From: Kiritimatiellia bacterium
GTDB lineage: Bacteria; Verrucomicrobiota; Kiritimatiellia; UBA8416
DNA: 6,133 nucleotides
Assembly: GCA_007126175.1 (NCBI GenBank)
Contig: SLBU01000149.1
Location: 1 to 6,133 of the forward strand
Direction of reading: 5' to 3'
Numbering within the stretch: position 1 is the stretch's first letter; the number at the start of each line of letters is the position of its first letter. Both the position numbers and the translations under genes were made by a program. The notes under the pieces were generated by a model that made no database searches, was not told the DNA's origin, and saw only the letters and a list, made by a program, of their open reading frames with translations. Shown one piece after another: positions 1 through 6,133 of the stretch.

Positions 1-1
1 C

Positions 2-1699
2 AAGGTGAAAAATGGTATCAGCGCAAATTACAACGAAGTATACATGCGCCGCCGCGATCCAGACTGTATGGTCATCGGCGACAATCGTCCTACGAACAAG
101 CCTACCTTTCAAGAGCGCTACGGCAAACCATTTGACGGTTTGCGCCAGGAGACCTTTGCATGGATGAAAGGACAGGACCTTGCCGTATTTCCCTTCATTG
201 CCGGAATGCAAGGCAAAGGTAAGGATGCATTAGCGATCTGTCCCGCAAATGCTGGTTTCTTCGCTCTGGGTCTTGCCATGCTGCAAGGCATCATCCCGGC
301 CGATGAACTGCCCGCCGACTTTGAGCCCAAAGCGATTATTTACGTTGCGCCGCCTTTCCGCCACACGCACTTGAGTGGCAAGCAGGTTGTGGTACACAAC
401 CGTATTCCGGGCATGCATGAGTTATTCAGCTATAACCTGTATCCGGGGCCCAGTGCCAAGAAGGGTATCTACGGTGTGTTGCTGCATCTCGGCGAAAAAG
501 AGGAGTGGGTGACGATGCACTGCTCGGCCGCGCAGGTCATTACACCCTACGAAAACCGTATCGGTATATCCCACGAAGGTGCCAGTGGTGGTGGCAAGAG
601 CGAGATGCTCGAAATTCCACACCGTCAAGAAGATGGCAGCATGCTTTTGGGCAAAAACATCCTGAGTGGAGAAGAACGTACCTTGACGATCCCACAGTTC
701 TGCAAAATCCGTCCTGTCACCGATGATATGGCCTTGTGCCATCCGTCGATTGACAAGGGAAATGGCAAGCTTACCTTGACGGATGCAGAAGAGGCCTGGT
801 TCGTGCGCGTCAACCACATCACGAAATATGGCGTTGACCCGCATTTGGAGAAGCTGACGATTCATCCGCCCAAGCCGCTCTTATTTCTGAACATCGATGC
901 GAAGCCGGATTGCTCGGCCCTGATTTGGGAACATATTATGGATGAACCCGGCGTTCCGTGTCCCAATCCACGGGTTGTGGTACCAGCCGATATTGTGCCG
1001 AATGTGAATCGCGGCACACTCGACATCGATATTCGTTCGTTTGGTGTTCGTTGCCCACCTTGCACCAAGGAGAAGCCAACTTATGGCATTCTGGGCATGT
1101 TCCATCTGCTACCGCCTTCCCTGGCATGGCTATGGCGCTTGGTTGCGCCTCGTGGACATGCCAACCCAAGTATTGTGGATACAGAAGGCATGTCCAGCGA
1201 AGGCGTTGGCTCGTACTGGCCTTTCGCAACGGGACGCCGCGTAGACCAGGCCAATCTGCTGTTGAAGCAGATTCTGGATACCCCGAAGGTCAAGTACATC
1301 GTGACACCGAACCAGCACGTTGGTGCCTGGGAAGTGAGTTTTATGCCGCAATGGATTACCCGTGAGTACATGGCGCGTCGTGGTGGTGCAAAATTCAGTC
1401 CGTCGCAGGTTTCGGCTTGCCGCTGTCCGCTGCTGGGCTGGAATCCTGATAGTATCACAGTTGAAGGCCGCAGCATCGGAGCCTGGTTCTTCAAGGTGAA
1501 CTTGCAGCCGGAAGTGGGGGATGAAGCCTACGACAAAGGCGCAACGATCCTGCACGACTTCTTCAAGCGCGAAATCAAGCAGTTCTTAACCGATGACCTT
1601 ATGCCACTCGGCAAACAGATCATCGAGTGCTGCCTGAATAGCGGCACCATCGAAGATTACGCAACCCTGATTCCACACGAGAGCATTAGCGAGGACTAG
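2..1699 (+). CDS. PEP carboxykinase-like P-loop protein of unknown substrate (DUF4914-type), probably 5'-truncated by the window
   Basis: The reading frame is open to the left edge. The first possible start is a GTG at 5, giving 564 residues, but an in-frame Lys codon precedes it, so the true start probably lies outside the window. Numbering here is from that GTG. By-eye comparison with E. coli ATP-PEP carboxykinase shows colinear signatures: an Arg/Asp-Pro segment at 15-20 resembling the substrate-Arg region, AKKG at 151-154, MHCSA at 171-175, the phosphate-binding loop GASGGGKS at 192-199, TDDM at 239-242 and a LLPPS stretch at 368-372. The PEPCK metal ligands Lys, His and Asp would be K153, H172 and D241, and the K-to-H spacing of 19 matches E. 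coli. The segment between P-loop and Asp pair is longer than in PEPCK. The C-terminal half (SEGVGSYWPF, FMPQW, QPEVG) is not PEPCK-like and resembles what I remember of DUF4914; that name is from memory. Inference: a cytoplasmic nucleotide- and metal-dependent phosphotransferase or decarboxylase-like enzyme whose substrate is unknown. It is terminated separately from tkt. Homology is fairly sure; function is not. Confidence 0.72.
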   Translation, partial: KVKNGISANYNEVYMRRRDPDCMVIGDNRPTNKPTFQERYGKPFDGLRQETFAWMKGQDLAVFPFIAGMQGKGKDALAICPANAGFFALGLAMLQGIIPADELPADFEPKAIIYVAPPFRHTHLSGKQVVVHNRIPGMHELFSYNLYPGPSAKKGIYGVLLHLGEKEEWVTMHCSAAQVITPYENRIGISHEGASGGGKSEMLEIPHRQEDGSMLLGKNILSGEERTLTIPQFCKIRPVTDDMALCHPSIDKGNGKLTLTDAEEAWFVRVNHITKYGVDPHLEKLTIHPPKPLLFLNIDAKPDCSALIWEHIMDEPGVPCPNPRVVVPADIVPNVNRGTLDIDIRSFGVRCPPCTKEKPTYGILGMFHLLPPSLAWLWRLVAPRGHANPSIVDTEGMSSEGVGSYWPFATGRRVDQANLLLKQILDTPKVKYIVTPNQHVGAWEVSFMPQWITREYMARRGGAKFSPSQVSACRCPLLGWNPDSITVEGRSIGAWFFKVNLQPEVGDEAYDKGATILHDFFKREIKQFLTDDLMPLGKQIIECCLNSGTIEDYATLIPHESISED

Positions 1700-1721
1700 C
1701 AAGTAAAGCTTGTAACCAATG

Positions 1722-1762
1722 ACGCGCAGGGTGAGGATCACTTGCCCTGCGCGTTCTTTTTT
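1722..1762 (+). terminator. Intrinsic (Rho-independent) terminator after the PEPCK-like gene
   Basis: A perfect 10-bp inverted repeat (ACGCGCAGGG at 1722-1731 and CCCTGCGCGT at 1745-1754) encloses a 13-base loop and is followed by TTCTTTTTT (1754-1762). It begins 22 bases after the TAG stop at 1697-1699. The GC-rich stem with a U-tract is the classical form, and it should separate transcription of the upstream gene from tkt. Confidence 0.9.
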
Positions 1763-1868
1763 GCTGAGTTCCGGCTCGACAAGATGCACGAATTGTGAGA
1801 AACATCGCTAGCTCAGATGTCCCCCGGTTCAAATCGCTTTGCACCTTGAAACTACAGAAAGGATACCC
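1763..1868 (+). other. Intergenic leader of transketolase with tRNA-like motifs and a small hairpin
   Basis: This stretch between the terminator and the tkt start holds no gene. It contains TAGCTCAG at 1809-1816, identical to the usual start of a tRNA D arm, and GGTTCAAATC at 1826-1835, identical to a tRNA T-arm/T-loop core. Only nine bases separate them, so there is no room for an anticodon arm, and the T stem cannot close because the bases after 1835 do not pair with CCCGG. A 5-bp hairpin (ACATC 1802-1806, GATGT 1816-1820) overlaps the first motif. I see no sigma-70 promoter with both boxes near consensus, although a tkt promoter is expected here. The motifs may be a decayed tRNA or coincidence. 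Confidence 0.3.
1856..1863 (+). promoter_or_regulatory. Ribosome binding site of tkt
   Basis: AGAAAGGA lies five bases upstream of the ATG at 1869. It decides the start: the frame also runs back to a TTG at 1839, but that codon has no Shine-Dalgarno sequence and would add ten residues not expected in transketolases. Confidence 0.8.
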
Positions 1869-3875
1869 ATGTCTACGAAACTTTCGAAAAAAGACTTACA
1901 GCTTGCGGCCAACACCATTCGCGGGCTTGCCATGGATGGCGTACAGTCCGCCAATTCTGGCCATCCGGGCATGCCAATGGGCATGGCCGATGTTGCTGCG
2001 GTGCTTTGGCTGCAGTACCTGAAACATGACCCTGCGGATCCAACGTGGCCAGACCGCGATCGATTCGTGCTTTCCGGTGGGCATGGCTCCATGTTGATCT
2101 ACAGCTTACTGCACCTTTCCGGGTATGCGCTTCCTCTCGAGGAACTCGGACGCTTCCGGCAATGGGAAAGCATGACACCCGGACATCCGGAAGTAGGGGA
2201 TACCCCCGGCGTGGAGACCACCACAGGGCCACTCGGACAAGGCTGCGGCAATGCCGTCGGCATGGCCATCGCCGAACAGATGCTCGCCGCACGCTACAAC
2301 ACGGATGAGCACGAGATCGTCGATCACCACACATATGTATTCTGTGGCGATGGCGACTTGATGGAAGGCATCAGCCACGAAGTCTTTTCCAGCGCAGGTC
2401 ATCTGGGCCTCAATAAGCTCATTCTCTTTTATGATGACAACCGTATCACGATTGAAGGGCGCACAAGCCTGGCTTACAGTGATGATGTGCCCCGCCGTTT
2501 CAAGGGGTACAATTGGAATGTTCTGCAAGTGGATGCCCACAATTTCGATGAGATTGACAAAGCCATCCGCAAAGCTCGGCGTTCAGACGACCGACCGACC
2601 ATTATTATCTGTACATCGACGATTGGCAAAGGCAGCCCCAATAAAGCAGATACGGCCTCTGTGCATGGCGAACCGCTGGGTGCCGAAGAAGTTGTCCTCA
2701 GCAAACGTGAATTAGGCCTGCCGGAAGACCAGCCGTTCTACATTTCCGCCGAAGTACGGGAGCTATTCGCAGCGCGGCGCGCACGCCTGCAACGCAAACA
2801 TGCCAAATGGAACAAACTGTTTACGGCCTATACCGGCGCGTATCCCGAAAGGGCCTCGGCCTGGGAGGATGCCTTGCAGGATGTCCTGCCAACAGACCTT
2901 GCTGAACGCTTGCCGCACTTCGATCCCACCAAACCGCAAGCCACACGCGCGGCGGGTGGGGCTGTAATCCAGGCCTTGGCAGCAGCGGTGCCGCAGCTTG
3001 TTGGCGGTTCGGCCGATCTGGCACCTAGCACCAAGACGCTCATGAACGAGTTCGGCAGTATCCAAAAGGGGGATTTTGCGGGGCGCAATTTCCATTTCGG
3101 GGTACGCGAGCATGGCATGGGTGCCATCATGAACGGGGTGGCGTTGCATGGCGGCTTCCGAATCTTCGGGGCCACCTTCTTTGTGTTCGTGGATTACATG
3201 CGCCCGGCGGTACGGCTGGCGTCAATTATGAAGCTACCCGTGATCTATGTCTTTACGCACGACAGCTTCTATGTGGGCGAAGATGGCCCCACACATGAAC
3301 CCGTCGAACAGCTTGCCTCTTTGCGCTGCATGCCGGGGGTAACCGTATTACGACCCGCCGACCCGACGGAAACGGCCGCCGCCTGGGTCGCCGCGCTCGA
3401 GAACAAGCAAGGGCCGAGCGCGATCTTGCTGACCCGGCAGAATCTTAATGTGATCGACCGTAGTGTATACCCCGCAGCCACAGAATTGCGTAAGGGGGCC
3501 TATGTGCTCTGGCAAAGCGAAAGCGTGGATCCGGACGTTACGCTGGTCGCCTCCGGATCCGAGGTGGAATTAGCGCTCAATGCCGCCAAGCAACTTGCCT
3601 CGGAGTGTTGCGTACGCGTCGTGAGTATGCCTTCCTGGGAACTGTTCGACCAGCAGGACGAAGCCTATCAGGCCGCCACGATTCCCAAGCAGTGCCCGGT
3701 TCGCGTGGTGATCGAGGCCGCAGCGTCCATGGGGTGGGAAAAATATGTGGGCGATGGTGCCCATTATATCTGCATGAACCATTTTGGTGCTTCGGCCCCC
3801 TGTGGTGTACTCGCGGAGCAATTCGGATTCACGGTGGATCACGTCGTCAAGACGGTTCACAGTGTTCGCAACTAA
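1869..3875 (+). CDS. tkt: Transketolase
   Basis: This is a complete 668-residue transketolase, close to the roughly 660-670 usual for bacterial enzymes. It is a cytoplasmic thiamine-diphosphate enzyme that moves two-carbon ketol units from ketose to aldose phosphates in the non-oxidative pentose phosphate pathway, supplying ribose 5-phosphate and erythrose 4-phosphate. The N-terminal pyrophosphate domain has SGHPGMPMG (H32), GGHGS (H72), GPLGQG (120-125) and the ThDP/metal motif GDGDLMEG opening at 160 and closing at N191, plus VHGEPL with H266. The pyrimidine domain has SADLAPS (381-387), REHGM with the cofactor-activating E414, THDS (H464), THEPVEQ (H476) and the substrate-phosphate Arg in LTRQN (R523). 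The C-terminal domain ends at residue 668 with no truncation. All catalytic residues known from E. coli and yeast enzymes appear present. The pattern excludes deoxyxylulose-5-phosphate synthase. The start is ATG 1869, preceded by a good ribosome binding site. murA follows after 52 bases on the same strand, so the two are probably co-transcribed. Confidence 0.97.
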   Translation: MSTKLSKKDLQLAANTIRGLAMDGVQSANSGHPGMPMGMADVAAVLWLQYLKHDPADPTWPDRDRFVLSGGHGSMLIYSLLHLSGYALPLEELGRFRQWESMTPGHPEVGDTPGVETTTGPLGQGCGNAVGMAIAEQMLAARYNTDEHEIVDHHTYVFCGDGDLMEGISHEVFSSAGHLGLNKLILFYDDNRITIEGRTSLAYSDDVPRRFKGYNWNVLQVDAHNFDEIDKAIRKARRSDDRPTIIICTSTIGKGSPNKADTASVHGEPLGAEEVVLSKRELGLPEDQPFYISAEVRELFAARRARLQRKHAKWNKLFTAYTGAYPERASAWEDALQDVLPTDLAERLPHFDPTKPQATRAAGGAVIQALAAAVPQLVGGSADLAPSTKTLMNEFGSIQKGDFAGRNFHFGVREHGMGAIMNGVALHGGFRIFGATFFVFVDYMRPAVRLASIMKLPVIYVFTHDSFYVGEDGPTHEPVEQLASLRCMPGVTVLRPADPTETAAAWVAALENKQGPSAILLTRQNLNVIDRSVYPAATELRKGAYVLWQSESVDPDVTLVASGSEVELALNAAKQLASECCVRVVSMPSWELFDQQDEAYQAATIPKQCPVRVVIEAAASMGWEKYVGDGAHYICMNHFGASAPCGVLAEQFGFTVDHVVKTVHSVRN

Positions 3876-3914
3876 TGCCCGACGGGATCTCAACGGTTCC
3901 AGAGTCGCCAAGTA

Positions 3915-3920
3915 GGGAGG
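3915..3920 (+). promoter_or_regulatory. Ribosome binding site of murA
   Basis: GGGAGG, a near-perfect anti-16S match, lies seven bases before the ATG at 3928. It supports that start and suggests efficient, independent translation of murA from a tkt-murA transcript. No terminator-like hairpin is visible in the 52-base gap between the two genes. Confidence 0.8.
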
Positions 3921-3927
3921 GTGGGGT

Positions 3928-5217
3928 ATGTCGGAATTCGTCATCCGGGGCGGGCGCACCGTTCAAGGTGTGCACCGCAGCCCCGGAAACAAGAATGCAG
4001 CTTTGCCCATGTTGGCAGCTTGCCTGTTGACAGACGAGGTTGTCACGCTGCGGAATCTGCCTGCCATTCGCGACGTCGAGTCGATGCTGCGCATCCTCGA
4101 CGGCTTGGGGGTACACATTGCCCGCAAAGCGCATCAGGTGTCGCTATGTAGCAAGGGGATCCGCAAGCGCGTACCCGATCCCGCACTCTGCCGGCAGGTG
4201 CGTACGTCGCTCTTGTTTGCGGGTCCGTTGTGCGCCCGCCACGGCAAGGCTGTGATTGCGCGCCCTGGGGGCGACAGCATCGGCCGCCGACGCTTCGATA
4301 CCCATCTCGATGGACTACGCCAGCTTGGTATCCGTATCGGCCGGAATGCAGCAGGTAGTTGTACCTTTACGCGGGGCACCCTCGCCGCAGCCGATATTCT
4401 CCTGGATGAGGCCAGTGTTACCGCAACCGAGAATATTATCATGGCCGCGGTCCTGGCACCGGGAACTTCAACGATCTTCAATGCCGCCTGCGAACCGCAT
4501 GTACAAGATCTCTGCCGGATGCTTAACGCCATGGGGGCCACCATTAGCGGAGTGGGTACAAATCGCCTCATCATCCAGGGGGTCAAGAAACTACATGGGG
4601 TTAACCATCGCATTGCATCGGACAGCGTGGAAGCGGCCAGTTTTATTGCGGCGGCCATACTGACGGGGGGCGCACTCACGGTGGAAGGGGTTGAACCGCA
4701 TGATTTTGCGGTCATTGAGCGACACTGGGCCAAACTTGGTGTGCAATGGCATCTGGAGGGGTCGCGCTTGCTCGTACCTGCCAATCAGACGCTGGCCGTA
4801 CAAAATGACTTTGGAGCTGCGATTCCAAAAATCGAGGATGGCCCCTGGCCCAATTTCCCGTCTGATCTACTGGGGGTTACGCTCGTGTTAGCCACGCAAG
4901 CGCAGGGCACGACACTGCTATTCGAAAAAATGTTTGAGAGCCGCATGTATTTCGTGGATCGCATGATCGAAATGGGGGCGCGCATTATCCAATGCGACCC
5001 GCACCGGGTGGTTGTCAGCGGCCCCGCACAACTCCAAGCGACGCGCCTGCATAGCCCCGATATTCGTGCCGGGATCTCTTTACTGCTGGCAGCACTCTGC
5101 GCGCAGGGGGAAAGCCGTATCGGGAATGCTGATATGATCGACCGCGGTTATGAAGCCGTCGATCGCAAGTTACGGCATCTTGGGGCTGATATCCGGCGCA
5201 TTCAGACGCGCGCTTGA
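3928..5217 (+). CDS. murA: UDP-N-acetylglucosamine 1-carboxyvinyltransferase, Asp-loop (fosfomycin-insensitive) type
   Basis: This complete 429-residue protein matches the family's usual 420-430 length. MurA transfers enolpyruvate from PEP to UDP-GlcNAc in the cytoplasm, the first committed step of peptidoglycan synthesis. Recognisable sites, with E. coli equivalents, are K22 and N23 in NKNAALPML, R92 (R91), the catalytic loop PGGDSIGRRR with D116 (C115) and R121 (R120), ASVTATEN around 161-168, the general-base Asp in FPSD (D313, E. coli D305), the Arg in FESR (R339, E. coli R331), and the Arg in DIRA (R380, E. coli R397). Two-domain inverted alpha/beta repeats are implied by motifs such as LGAxI near 200 and 418. 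The notable change is Cys to Asp in the mobile loop, as in Mycobacterium and Chlamydia MurA, where it removes the cysteine that fosfomycin alkylates while keeping activity. The segments GRRRFDTH and GPWPNFPSD suggest a distinct subgroup rather than the enterobacterial type. The EPSP synthase AroA is excluded by these motifs. Its TGA abuts the stop of the convergent peptidase gene. Confidence 0.95.
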   Translation: MSEFVIRGGRTVQGVHRSPGNKNAALPMLAACLLTDEVVTLRNLPAIRDVESMLRILDGLGVHIARKAHQVSLCSKGIRKRVPDPALCRQVRTSLLFAGPLCARHGKAVIARPGGDSIGRRRFDTHLDGLRQLGIRIGRNAAGSCTFTRGTLAAADILLDEASVTATENIIMAAVLAPGTSTIFNAACEPHVQDLCRMLNAMGATISGVGTNRLIIQGVKKLHGVNHRIASDSVEAASFIAAAILTGGALTVEGVEPHDFAVIERHWAKLGVQWHLEGSRLLVPANQTLAVQNDFGAAIPKIEDGPWPNFPSDLLGVTLVLATQAQGTTLLFEKMFESRMYFVDRMIEMGARIIQCDPHRVVVSGPAQLQATRLHSPDIRAGISLLLAALCAQGESRIGNADMIDRGYEAVDRKLRHLGADIRRIQTRA

Positions 5218-6133
5218 TCAGGCCATTTCGAACGACGTTTCGCAAGGCACGAGATAGCGCCAGCCTTGGGCGGTTACGGTCACGGTATCCTCCAGACGAA
5301 TCCCCCCGATGCCGGGGTAATATAATCCCGGTTCAATGGTAATGACATCTCCCAGTCGCAGGTAGGCCTGATTACAACCGACCGATGGTGCCTCATGCAG
5401 GGCCAGACCAACACCGTGCCCGGTACTATGCATAAATCCATAAAATCCCTTTTCATCGCGACCGGTCAGATACCCCCGGCTGGCGATCCAATCGACGGCC
5501 GCTTGATGTACACTACGGGTGGCAGCCCCCGCGTGTACCTTCCGCAATGCCGCGGCATGTGCGCCCTTGACTGTATGATACATGTGTTTCAAGGCGCGCG
5601 TAGCCTGTCCCTTCACTACGGTCCGCGTAATATCGCCGCAGTACCCGTGGCCCTGATGCCGGGGGAAAATATCAATCACGATCGGTTGATGCGCCGCCAA
5701 GGGCCCACTGCCGCGTTCATGTGGATCTGCGCCTTGCGCACCACCGGCCACGATCGTCTGTCCGCAGTAACAATCGTGCCGCAGCAAGATCTCGGCAATC
5801 CGGCGCTGAAGCATCTCGGCCGTAACAACAGTATCTCCACTCTGCAGCAAGCCTTGGCGATCAATACAACTCTCCGATAGCAGGCCGATCGCCGCGCGCA
5901 TAGCAATAACAGCAGCACGCTGCGACTCCCGGATCAAAGCCAATTCGGAATGGGATTTCCTGCGACGTTTCGGGAATGGATCCTTTGTTAACACTTCGAC
6001 CGTGATGCCGGCAGTTTCAAGTTGCCGTAAAAGGCCGCTGGGAAAGAGCGCCGGGACACTAATGCAGCGCACCGCATGGGGTTCGAGCAAGGCGCAGATC
6101 CACCGTGCCAGATTACCGCGCGCAGCGCCCTCG
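5218..6133 (-). CDS. M24 family metallopeptidase, Xaa-Pro aminopeptidase/dipeptidase-like, N-terminus outside the window
   Basis: The reverse-strand frame is open to the right edge (last whole codon at 6130-6132). The first start-like codon, a TTG at 6090, is internal: upstream codons continue a plausible protein and the N-terminal creatinase-like domain would otherwise be mostly missing. Counting from that TTG, the pita-bread catalytic domain covers about residues 47-290, beginning after a KSHSELALIR linker. All five dinuclear-metal ligands of the family are visible: D140 (VIDIFP), D153 (GDITRT), H225 (STGHGVGL), E253 (IEPGLY) and E267 (RLEDTV); H232 in LHEAPS is the usual second active-site His. 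Such enzymes cleave a residue N-terminal to, or a dipeptide ending in, proline, normally in the cytoplasm during peptide turnover. IDIFPR instead of the common IDFGA, and DPHERGSGPL before it, mark a subgroup apart from E. coli PepP and PepQ, so the exact specificity is open. The gene converges on murA with no intergenic base. Confidence 0.9.
   Translation of the reverse strand, partial: EGAARGNLARWICALLEPHAVRCISVPALFPSGLLRQLETAGITVEVLTKDPFPKRRRKSHSELALIRESQRAAVIAMRAAIGLLSESCIDRQGLLQSGDTVVTAEMLQRRIAEILLRHDCYCGQTIVAGGAQGADPHERGSGPLAAHQPIVIDIFPRHQGHGYCGDITRTVVKGQATRALKHMYHTVKGAHAAALRKVHAGAATRSVHQAAVDWIASRGYLTGRDEKGFYGFMHSTGHGVGLALHEAPSVGCNQAYLRLGDVITIEPGLYYPGIGGIRLEDTVTVTAQGWRYLVPCETSFEMA

Noticed and set aside
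1793..1821. Possible sigma-70 promoter for tkt (TTGTGA as a -35 box)
   Set aside because: Nothing resembling TATAAT lies 16-18 bases downstream (AGATGT or GATGTC), so the -10 element is unsupported.
1802..1837. Functional tRNA gene
   Set aside because: There is no anticodon arm, no acceptor stem and no pairing T stem, so only isolated tRNA-like motifs remain.
1839..1868. Upstream TTG start for transketolase adding ten residues
   Set aside because: There is no ribosome binding site before it, whereas the ATG at 1869 has AGAAAGGA at five bases. The shorter form also matches the usual transketolase N-terminus.
3875..4030. 51-codon frame starting at an ATG that overlaps the tkt stop (TAATG)
   Set aside because: The stop-start overlap looks like translational coupling, but there is no Shine-Dalgarno sequence and the frame runs out of phase into murA, whose own start has a strong ribosome binding site.
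4134..4784. 216-codon reverse-strand open frame inside murA
   Set aside because: It lies wholly antisense to an intact, motif-complete murA. Its translation is Arg/Ser/Pro-rich low-complexity sequence typical of a shadow frame, with no recognisable domain.
5205..5250. Bidirectional terminator between murA and the peptidase gene
   Set aside because: Only a weak CGAA/TTCG pairing is visible inside the peptidase coding end, without a U-tract on either strand.
5395..5880. 161-codon forward open frame opposite the M24 peptidase
   Set aside because: It is antisense to the metal-ligand region of a clear peptidase gene and shows no protein-family motif.

Overview
The window looks like an ordinary bacterial chromosomal segment of moderately high GC. 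It carries three forward-strand genes and one convergent reverse-strand gene, packed tightly and with clear Shine-Dalgarno sites. I see no mobile element, CRISPR array or intact RNA gene. I cannot name the organism. The first gene belongs to a little-studied PEP-carboxykinase-like family (I believe DUF4914). The MurA is of the Asp-loop type. Neither fits a typical enterobacterium or Bacillus, but a phylum cannot be fixed from this sequence alone.

Layout. Bases 2-1699 (+) hold a protein of more than 560 residues, probably cut at its N-terminus by the window edge, that aligns by eye with ATP-type PEP carboxykinase. A strong intrinsic terminator follows at 1722-1762. The rest of the 169-base intergenic gap contains a short tRNA-like fragment and a small hairpin, but no convincing promoter. 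Bases 1869-3875 (+) encode a full-length transketolase. After a 52-base gap with a strong ribosome binding site, 3928-5217 (+) encodes MurA, the first committed enzyme of peptidoglycan synthesis. Its catalytic-loop cysteine is replaced by aspartate, which predicts intrinsic fosfomycin resistance. The last gene, 5218-6133 (-), is an M24 metallopeptidase of the Xaa-Pro aminopeptidase type, truncated by the right edge. Its stop codon directly abuts that of murA.

How the genes relate. tkt and murA are probably co-transcribed, because they share a strand, are 52 bases apart and have no terminator between them. The PEPCK-like gene is insulated from them by its terminator. Central carbon metabolism (pentose phosphate pathway, possibly PEP) and PEP-consuming cell-wall synthesis are adjacent, but a functional link is only inference. 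The most interesting points are the PEPCK-like protein of unknown substrate, the Asp-type MurA, the tRNA-like fragment upstream of tkt, and the zero-gap convergent gene pair.
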